Origin: Actinomycetota bacterium
Lineage (GTDB): Bacteria > Actinomycetota > UBA4738
Assembly (NCBI GenBank): GCA_013816105.1
Contig: JACDEY010000083.1
Span: 1-5,794 of the forward strand
Length of the DNA stretch: 5,794 nt
Reading direction: 5' to 3'
Made by a program: the position numbers and the translations under genes. Of this stretch, positions 1 to 4,892 are shown piece by piece; position 1 is the stretch's first letter; each line of letters opens with the position of its first letter. The notes under the pieces are model-generated. The model searched no databases. It saw only the letters and a list, made by a program, of their open reading frames with translations, and was not told where the DNA came from.

Positions 1-742
1 CCCGGACGGAGCCGAGGATCTTGAGCGTGATTCCGTATTCGGCGAGCGCCTCGACCCGGTCGACCCGGGGCGCCTCGAGCACCCGGCGCTTCCAGACGGG
101 GTCGGCGGCCATTCCCTCGCCCACCGCGTCGACGACGCCGATCGCGCGGTCGAGGTCCGTGCCGTACGCGATCGTGACGTCCTGGTTGATCCGGGCCCAC
201 GTCCGGGTCCGGTTCGAGGCGACCTTGATCTCGCCATTGGGAACCGTGTGCACGACGCCGTCGAGGTCCCGGAGCGTCGTGCGCCGGAGCGTCAGGTCCT
301 CGACCGCGCCTGTGACCCCGGCGATCGAGACCACGTCACCGATCGAGAACTGGTTCTCCATCAGGATCAGCGCTCCGTTGAAGTAATCGCGGACCAGGCT
401 CTGCGCGCCGAACCCGACCGCGATGCCGACCACGCCCAGCCCGGCCACGGCCGGACCGATCTCGAAGTCCAGCTTGCCGAGCACCATCAGCGTTGCGATC
501 ATGACCACGAACGCCTGGAGAACGCGGCTGCCGAGCGTCTCGATCGTGTCCGTGCGCTTCTGGATCTCCAGCGCGGACAGCTCCTGGGCCGTGCCCTCGG
601 CCGTCTCGCGATCGAACAGCGTCTTGACGATGCCCCGGACGAACAGGCGCACGCCGCGAAGGGCGAGCAGGGCGAGGACGACGATCACGAAGATGGGCAG
701 GATCGTCTCGACCACGACCGGTGGCAGGTTCTGGAGCCGCAT
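1..742 (-). CDS. MscS-family mechanosensitive ion channel (3' end outside window)
   Basis: This is a small mechanosensitive channel of the inner membrane, which in this family opens under membrane tension to release solutes during hypo-osmotic shock. I translated it directly from the minus strand; 247 residues are visible and the frame is still open at the left edge. Seen: a hydrophobic helix at about residues 9-30, a second at about 72-90, then the pore-lining TM3 at about 95-122 with the family signature VGIAVGFGAQSLVRDYF. The beta domain follows, with QFSIGDVV (131-138), the LRRTTLRDLDG stretch and VPNGEI (167-172), all hallmarks of MscS. The start is the ATG at 740-742; no in-frame ATG, GTG or TTG lies in the ~60 bases before it. 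There is no Shine-Dalgarno, but a TACGCT box sits 7 bases upstream, suggesting a leaderless mRNA. The missing part should be only the end of the cytoplasmic C-terminal domain. The family call is firm; conductance class and physiology are inferred. Confidence 0.95.
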   Translation of the reverse strand, partial: MRLQNLPPVVVETILPIFVIVVLALLALRGVRLFVRGIVKTLFDRETAEGTAQELSALEIQKRTDTIETLGSRVLQAFVVMIATLMVLGKLDFEIGPAVAGLGVVGIAVGFGAQSLVRDYFNGALILMENQFSIGDVVSIAGVTGAVEDLTLRRTTLRDLDGVVHTVPNGEIKVASNRTRTWARINQDVTIAYGTDLDRAIGVVDAVGEGMAADPVWKRRVLEAPRVDRVEALAEYGITLKILGSVR

Positions 743-755
743 GGCCGTTAGCGTA
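743..755 (-). promoter_or_regulatory. Putative -10 element of a leaderless promoter for the MscS gene
   Basis: On the minus strand a TACGCT hexamer (positions 755-750) matches the TANNNT form of a -10 box. It lies exactly 7 bases before the A of the ATG at 742, so transcription would start at or next to the start codon. No Shine-Dalgarno sequence is present, which agrees with leaderless initiation. No good -35 hexamer is visible at the usual distance. Single-site inference without transcript data. Confidence 0.45.
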
Positions 756-776
756 GCGGCGAGGCGCGCGCGGGCG

Positions 777-808
777 CTTGACGGCGACGGACCGCGAGGC
801 CGGTCAAG
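777..808 (-). other. Imperfect inverted repeat upstream of the MscS gene
   Basis: Plus-strand arms CTTGACGGC (777-785) and GCC-G-GTCAAG (799-808) pair over 9 bases with one bulged G. The minus-strand RNA would fold the same way about 35 bases before the MscS start. There is no U-tract on either side, so a classical terminator is unlikely. It could be an operator or a chance GC-rich palindrome. Confidence 0.25.
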
Positions 809-941
809 GCTTCCGCTTGTTGGTGCCGTCTACGCACCCGGTTCGTGTTGGCCTCCGTTTCCTGCCGTCCGAACGGGCGGGCGAGCCAGCGGGAGCACGG
901 ATCGGGAGGGCTCGGATCCTGGAGCGGGCGACAGATGGCGC

Positions 942-965
942 TACCACGCATCAGGTGCGTAGGTG
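942..965 (-). other. Small hairpin downstream of the aminotransferase remnant
   Basis: ACGCA (946-950) and TGCGT (956-960) form a perfect 5-bp stem around a TCAGG loop, extendable by three pairs across a bulged A. It lies about 27 bases beyond the stop codon of the aminotransferase remnant, a typical place for a terminator, but there is no T-tract and the stem is short. It may be a weak terminator left from the once-intact gene. Confidence 0.2.
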
Positions 966-991
966 ATCCCGGTGCCGTGGGCGGCCCTACC

Positions 992-1342
992 TCACGCTGA
1001 ATCAGCGCCGTCGAGCTCGCCGCGGGCCCGGGCGTCGAGGACCGCGTCCAGCGACCACGCGAATGCGTCGAGGACCCGGTCCACCGTGTCCCCCTCAGCG
1101 TGCGCCTCGCAGATGAACCACGGCTCGCGGCTGTCCGGCTCGGGCATCGCGCCACGGAGCTGCATGCCGACCGCGATGGCTTCGTAGAGCTCGTGATGGG
1201 TCGTCGCCCAGTCGCGGTACTCGGACGGGACCCGGTCCGTGAACATGATTCCGAACATCGAGGGGTGGCCGTGGTACTGGCCCTCGAACTTGACGATCCG
1301 GTCGCGCCCGGTCAAGGCGCGGGCGATGCGCATGGCGTGCAT
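992..1342 (-). pseudogene. Internally deleted class III aminotransferase remnant (glutamate-1-semialdehyde aminomutase-like)
   Basis: This 116-residue frame carries two separated pieces of a PLP-dependent class III aminotransferase of the glutamate-1-semialdehyde 2,1-aminomutase type (normally about 430 residues). Residues 1-26 (MHAMRIARALTGRDRIVKF, then YHGH) match the segment after the SGTEA PLP-phosphate loop in the N-terminal half. From residue 27 (PSMFGIMFTDRVP) to about 105 the sequence matches the family's C-terminal domain, including PEPDSREPWFICEAHAEGDTVDR. Everything between is absent, including the catalytic lysine and the Asp that contacts the cofactor pyridine nitrogen. So are roughly the first hundred residues: in-frame translation upstream of the ATG shows no family similarity, and there is no Shine-Dalgarno or -10 box. 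The surviving frame has no stop, so the loss is in frame and may be recent. It cannot be a working aminotransferase. Alternatives are an assembly collapse or, less likely, a small protein reusing the C-terminal domain. The start given is the first ATG, not a demonstrated start. Confidence 0.75.
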
Positions 1343-1373
1343 CGTCGGACGAGGAGCGCTTGCAGGACATGGA

Positions 1374-1400
1374 AGAGCCCCGGCGCGCGGCCGGGGCTCT
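1374..1400 (-). terminator. GC-rich hairpin terminator of the PhoX-like gene
   Basis: A perfect 11-bp inverted repeat, AGAGCCCCGGC (1374-1384) and GCCGGGGCTCT (1390-1400), encloses a 5-base loop. It begins 16 bases past the stop codon of the upstream PhoX-like gene. On the minus strand the 3' arm ends in CTCT followed by TCC, only a weak pyrimidine tail. Position and stem strength support a transcription terminator for the gene ending at 1417; the missing U-run makes the intrinsic mechanism less certain. Confidence 0.7.
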
Positions 1401-1416
1401 CGTGAAGCGACGGAGG

Positions 1417-3036
1417 TCAGGCGCCCGGAATCTTCACCCGGAGCAGCTGGCCGCCCTCCCGCTCGAAGACAACCGGCGTTGGCCCCAGGTTGCCGTTCAT
1501 CGACTCGATGATCAGGGTCGCCGCCTGGACGTCCAGCAGGAACCAGCCGGGTCCCCAGATGGAGGAGGCATCGATGATGCCGCTCGATTCCCAGGCACCC
1601 GCCCTGGCCTTGCCGGCCGTGTCGACGTCGTAGCCGACCTGCTCGTCAAGCGACTGATCCACTTCCAGGACCGGCGCCATGCTCCCGGTTCGAAGGTCGT
1701 ACCGCCAGACCCGGGCGTTGGGCCCGCCGCCGACGGCGAACTGGTTATGGCTGCCGGGATCCTCCTGGATGAGGAGGCTGTTGGCCGTGGTCTCCAGGTT
1801 GTCCGGCTGGTGCAGGGCCGCCGGATTGCCGGCGCCAAGCGGATCTGCGTCGACCAAGATCGACAGGCTGTCGACCTCGCGCGGGTTCTCCGCGTCGAGC
1901 ACCATCCTGAAGATCCGCCCGTTGGGGAAGGATCCCATGGTGCCGGACGGGCCACGCTTCAGCCGGCCCGTGGTCGGGTCCGGGATGGCCCGTGGCTCGC
2001 CCGTGTCCGCGAAGTAGACGACGTGCGGATCGTTTCGATCGTAGGCCAGATCCTCGATCCGGATGAACTGGAAGACGTTGTTGGCGTTGGACCACGTCTC
2101 CAGGGCCGTCTGGTCGCCCACCGCGACGGCCCGCGGCACCGGGATGAACTCGCCGGAGACGCTCTCGCTGCCCGTCAGGTCGCCGTAGTCGTTGGTCGCG
2201 GGATCGTCCGAGACGAAGGCGTACAGGGTGCCCTCGTCGTTCCACACCGCGTCCGTGTCCGGGGCGATGTAGCTGTACAGCTGCGAGGCCGGGGCGCTGA
2301 ACGTGTCGTCCCCGGACAGCACGACGAGCTCGTCATAGCCGGGCACCGGAACGCTGTTCTCGTGGTTGTGGCGGCCCATGCCGTAGATCGACCGATACTC
2401 ACCACTCTTGATATCCAGGGCCACGACGACGCCTGCCTGCTCCGGCTGTGAGCCGTAGGGCGCGCCGGCCGGCCACGCCTGGCCCTCCCGGTTGACCACG
2501 TCCGTGGCCTCCTCGTTGGTGAACAGGATCCGGCGATCGAAGCCCTGCTCAGGGCCGGCCAGGAAGTTCGAGCAGAACCGCTGGTAATTGGCTTCGCTCG
2601 GGATGACGTCCGACCCGCTCATGACCCCGCCGGAATGCTGGTTGATCGCCAGCCGGTCCACGTGGGAGTTGGAGAAGTCGGTCAGGGCGACCGGGACGGC
2701 CGGTGGGACCGGGAACGGGACGAGCGACGTCTCGTGGTTGACGTACAGGTCCGCCCGGCCGCGGCCGCTCCTGGTAAACGCGATACCGTCCGGGATCGCG
2801 TCGAACATGAAGCCGCCGTTGAGCCGGTCTCCAACCGAGATGATCGGATCGATGACGACGCCCGCCGGGGCTGCCGAGCCGGGCTTGATCATCGGCGCGA
2901 CGGACGTCTTGAACCCGGCCTTGCCCTGGCCACCGGGCGCCGCGACCGCCGACCCGGCGACCGTGATCAACAGGATCGAGGCAGTGGCGACAGCCACCGC
3001 ACCTCGTGTGTGCGCGAATCCGCGGGTTACGGTCAT
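1417..3036 (-). CDS. Secreted PhoX/DUF839-like protein (alkaline phosphatase PhoX-like beta-propeller)
   Basis: This 539-residue protein resembles the PhoX/DUF839 family, calcium-dependent beta-propeller phosphatases and relatives acting outside the cytoplasmic membrane. Seen: a Sec-type signal peptide with hydrophobic core at about residues 12-32 and a likely AVA-A cleavage site near 32. Family-style motifs follow: PDGIAF (82-87), YVNHET (98-103), TNEEAT (173-178), GRHNHENSVPVPGYDE (221-236) with LSGDDT after it, PNGRIFRM (371-378), HQPDNLET (409-416) and ESSGIID (483-489) followed by GPGWFLLDVQA. The repeated strand pattern and length fit a six-bladed propeller. I chose the ATG at 3034-3036 because GGAGGAGG lies just before it and it puts the signal peptide at the N-terminus; an upstream GTG at 3105 adds 23 non-hydrophobic residues and lacks such a site. 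No twin-arginine motif is visible, although classical PhoX is Tat-exported, so Sec export is likely. Substrate is unproven: many family members are annotated phosphatases from fold alone. A hairpin follows the stop. Confidence 0.85.
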   Translation of the reverse strand: MTVTRGFAHTRGAVAVATASILLITVAGSAVAAPGGQGKAGFKTSVAPMIKPGSAAPAGVVIDPIISVGDRLNGGFMFDAIPDGIAFTRSGRGRADLYVNHETSLVPFPVPPAVPVALTDFSNSHVDRLAINQHSGGVMSGSDVIPSEANYQRFCSNFLAGPEQGFDRRILFTNEEATDVVNREGQAWPAGAPYGSQPEQAGVVVALDIKSGEYRSIYGMGRHNHENSVPVPGYDELVVLSGDDTFSAPASQLYSYIAPDTDAVWNDEGTLYAFVSDDPATNDYGDLTGSESVSGEFIPVPRAVAVGDQTALETWSNANNVFQFIRIEDLAYDRNDPHVVYFADTGEPRAIPDPTTGRLKRGPSGTMGSFPNGRIFRMVLDAENPREVDSLSILVDADPLGAGNPAALHQPDNLETTANSLLIQEDPGSHNQFAVGGGPNARVWRYDLRTGSMAPVLEVDQSLDEQVGYDVDTAGKARAGAWESSGIIDASSIWGPGWFLLDVQAATLIIESMNGNLGPTPVVFEREGGQLLRVKIPGA

Positions 3037-3046
3037 GGCCTCCTCC
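3037..3046 (-). promoter_or_regulatory. Strong Shine-Dalgarno of the PhoX-like gene
   Basis: On the minus strand GGAGGAGG (3046-3039) immediately precedes CC and the ATG at 3036; the GGAGG core sits 5 bases from the start codon. It decides the start in favour of 3036 over the longer GTG option at 3105. Confidence 0.8.
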
Positions 3047-3081
3047 GGTTCGGTTCCAGGGTCACCGGGATGCGGAGGGCC

Positions 3082-3110
3082 ATCGTGCGCCTGACGCGCG
3101 CTCACGACAA
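3082..3110 (-). promoter_or_regulatory. Weak candidate sigma-70-type promoter for the PhoX-like gene
   Basis: Reading the minus strand, TTGTCG (3110-3105) resembles a -35 box (4 of 6) and CACGAT (3087-3082) a -10 box (3 of 6), with 17 bases between them. The pair lies in the 98-base gap after the DUF885 gene and its hairpin, where a promoter for the PhoX-like gene is expected. The matches are poor, so this is only a candidate. Confidence 0.25.
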
Positions 3111-3112
3111 GT

Positions 3113-3143
3113 CCGGCCTGACGATCTCGCGAGATCAGGCCGG
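3113..3143 (-). terminator. Hairpin overlapping the DUF885 stop codon, probable terminator
   Basis: Arms CCGGCCTGA (3113-3121) and TCAGGCCGG (3135-3143) form a perfect 9-bp stem. The enclosed bases contain the self-complementary TCTCGCGAGA, so an alternative fold with the 14-base palindrome GATCTCGCGAGATC at its tip is possible. On the minus strand the TGA stop of the DUF885 gene (3137-3135) lies inside the first arm. The 3' side continues with ACTTGT, a weak tail. It likely separates the DUF885 and PhoX-like transcription units. Because a ribosome at the stop would cover the stem, its folding may depend on translation. Confidence 0.55.
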
Positions 3144-4817
3144 TGTGGCGAGCCAGTTCGGCAGCTCGCGCGTGAGGGTGGCCAGGGGCAGAGACCCGTG
3201 GCCGAGCACGGCGTCGTGGAAGGCCCGCAGATCGAACGCCGATCCATCGCGGGCGCTCAGCTCCGCTCGCAGCTTCTCGATCGCCCGCTGCCCGATCTTG
3301 TAGGTCAGGGCCTGGCCCGGCCAGCAGATGTACCGGTCCGTCTCGATGGCCGCATCGGTCGCGGTGAGGCCGGCGTCGAGGAGCGTGTCGACCGACTGCT
3401 GGCGGGTCCAGCGAAGCGCGTGCAGCCCCGTGTCGACGACGAGCCGGGCGGCACGCCAGGCCATCGCGTCGAGCATGCCGAACCGTTCCGCCTCATCGCG
3501 GAAGAGACCCATCTCGTCGGCCAGCTTCTCGCTGTAGAGGCCCCAGCCCTCGACGTAGGCGCCGCCGACCATCCGGGCGCCGAGACGCCGGAACGTGTTG
3601 AGGTCCGGGTTCTCCATCTCGAGCGCGATCTGGAAGTGGTGGCCGGGAACGGCCTCGTGATAGGTCGTCGTGGCCAGCTTCGAGTACGTGCGGGACGGCA
3701 GGTCGTAGGCGTTGACGTAGTAGATGCCCTGCCGCGAGCCATCGATGGCCGGCGGAAAGTAGTACGCGAATGGCGAGTCGCGCTCCTTGAACTCCTCGAC
3801 CGGGCGGACTTCGCAGCCGGCCCTGGGCAGCCGCCCGAAGAACCGCGGAGCGAGCGCCAGGCCACGCTCGATGTCCTCGGTGGCCCGGTCCACCAGGGCC
3901 TGGCGCGAGGCCGGGATGTTGTCGGGATCGCCGGCCAGCGAAGCCCGGTACGCCCGGGTGTCCGATCCGAACCCGGCCGCCGTGGCGATCTCGACCCGCT
4001 GTGCCTCGATCTCGCGCAGCTCCTCGAGCCCGATCTCGTGCACCTCCTGCGGATCCAGCTCGAGCGTCGTCCAGGCGCGGATGGCCGTCCGGTAGAGCGC
4101 CTCGCCGTTGGGTGCTGACCACAGGCCCGGCTCTTCCCGCGTCGCAGCCAGGTACGGTCCGCGCAACGCCTCGAGGAACCGCTGGTCCGCGGGATAGACG
4201 TGCTCGCGAACGGCGTCGCGAACGCGCTCGCGGTCCTCGTCGCTGGCGACGGTGGACATGGCCGGGACGACGGCCTCCTCGATCGGCACGGCCAGCAGCC
4301 GGTCGAGCTGGGCGATCGTCCGCTCGGCCACGATCCGGGGAGCCGTGAGACCGCTCTGCAGGCCGTCCTGCAGGATCTGGGTGTTGGCGGCCATGTAGGC
4401 CGGGTAGGCGGCCAGCCTCGCGAGCAGCTTGTCCAGTGCCTCGGGCGTCCTCGCGGGCTGGAACTGAACGAGCTGCGGGAGCAGCGTCTGGGGGCCCGCC
4501 ATCTGGTCGACCACCCGCAGCTGGTGGATCCGCTGGTCGTCCTCCTCGATCCCGAGGTCGCCGATCACGATCAGCATGTCGCGAGTGATCCGGTCCTCGA
4601 CCGGCAGCCCCTGCGCGTCGATGGCCTGCGCTGCCGCGCGGGTGCGCTCGAACAGCTCGCGGAGGCGCGCCCGACCCTCGGGACCCGGGTCGTCCAGCCG
4701 GTCGGCGTAGCGCTCGTCGCCGTACTGCGTGGCGAGGGTCGGTTGCAGCTCCAGCAGCGACTCCCAGAAGCCGTCGGCGAGCGCGTTGATCGGCGTCGAG
4801 GGATCGACCTGGCTCAC
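3135..4817 (-). CDS. DUF885-family putative zinc metallopeptidase
   Basis: This 560-residue protein belongs to the DUF885 family (PF05960), predicted zinc metallopeptidases or carboxypeptidases. Seen: an N-terminal helical part beginning LADGFWESLLELQPTLAT (13-30), typical of the family; a long helical middle; YYVNAYDLPSRTY (366-378); the zinc motif HEAVPGHH (387-394), with H387 and a downstream His as ligands and E388 as the probable general base; YVEGWGLYSE (421-430), where E423 is the likely third ligand; then VDTGLHALRW (461-470) and PGQALTYKIG (500-509), both conserved in the family. Length matches the usual 550-600 residues. There is no signal peptide or lipobox, so a cytoplasmic role in peptide turnover is inferred, unlike many secreted relatives. 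I chose the GTG at 4815-4817 because GGAGGG lies 6 bases upstream; a longer GTG start at 4859 adds 14 residues of no family character. The spacing of 75 bases from the upstream gene allows co-transcription. Substrate unknown. Confidence 0.9.
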   Translation of the reverse strand: MSQVDPSTPINALADGFWESLLELQPTLATQYGDERYADRLDDPGPEGRARLRELFERTRAAAQAIDAQGLPVEDRITRDMLIVIGDLGIEEDDQRIHQLRVVDQMAGPQTLLPQLVQFQPARTPEALDKLLARLAAYPAYMAANTQILQDGLQSGLTAPRIVAERTIAQLDRLLAVPIEEAVVPAMSTVASDEDRERVRDAVREHVYPADQRFLEALRGPYLAATREEPGLWSAPNGEALYRTAIRAWTTLELDPQEVHEIGLEELREIEAQRVEIATAAGFGSDTRAYRASLAGDPDNIPASRQALVDRATEDIERGLALAPRFFGRLPRAGCEVRPVEEFKERDSPFAYYFPPAIDGSRQGIYYVNAYDLPSRTYSKLATTTYHEAVPGHHFQIALEMENPDLNTFRRLGARMVGGAYVEGWGLYSEKLADEMGLFRDEAERFGMLDAMAWRAARLVVDTGLHALRWTRQQSVDTLLDAGLTATDAAIETDRYICWPGQALTYKIGQRAIEKLRAELSARDGSAFDLRAFHDAVLGHGSLPLATLTRELPNWLATPA

Positions 4818-4829
4818 AGCGGGCCCTCC
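4818..4829 (-). promoter_or_regulatory. Shine-Dalgarno deciding the DUF885 GTG start
   Basis: On the minus strand GGAGGG (4829-4824) precedes the GTG at 4817 by 6 bases, near-ideal spacing. The motif lies inside a five-codon ATG reading frame (4831-4814) whose TGA overlaps the GTG as GTGA. Confidence 0.65.
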
Positions 4830-4892
4830 ATGGCGCACCCGCTTCCCGCCGACGGGCACCGACGGCGATGCGGGCGGCGTGTGGCGGACAGG

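Larger units (their letters stand above)
743..991. other. Intergenic region without a recognisable gene
   Basis: About 250 bases separate the stop of the aminotransferase remnant from the MscS start. I read all frames on both strands: the open stretches are arginine-, alanine- and proline-rich with no recognisable motif, as expected for out-of-frame reading of GC-rich DNA. No tRNA cloverleaf is apparent. The region holds several short inverted repeats, including CTACGCACC at 830-838 whose reverse complement recurs at 954-962, and the putative MscS promoter at its left end. Confidence 0.6.

Noticed and set aside
811..880. Possible tRNA or attachment site around the GGTTCG sequence
   Set aside because: GGTTCG at 840-845 resembles part of a T-loop, but no acceptor, D or anticodon stems can be drawn around it on either strand.
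748..1155. Minus-strand open frame across the intergenic gap
   Set aside because: It overlaps the aminotransferase remnant in another frame, and its part within the gap shows no recognisable protein motif.
1360..2451. A 363-residue plus-strand open frame
   Set aside because: It lies entirely opposite the PhoX-like gene and its terminator, and its composition (V, R, D, G-rich without motifs) is that of an antisense shadow of a GC-biased gene.
3037..3105. N-terminal extension of the PhoX-like protein from a GTG at 3105
   Set aside because: It would bury the signal peptide behind 23 polar residues and ignores the GGAGGAGG site just before the ATG at 3036.
3006..4118. A 370-residue plus-strand open frame
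   Set aside because: It runs antisense to the start of the PhoX-like gene, the intergenic hairpin and the DUF885 zinc-motif region, with no motif of its own.
4818..4859. N-terminal extension of the DUF885 protein from a GTG at 4859
   Set aside because: The added 14 residues lack family character, and a better-placed Shine-Dalgarno serves the GTG at 4817.
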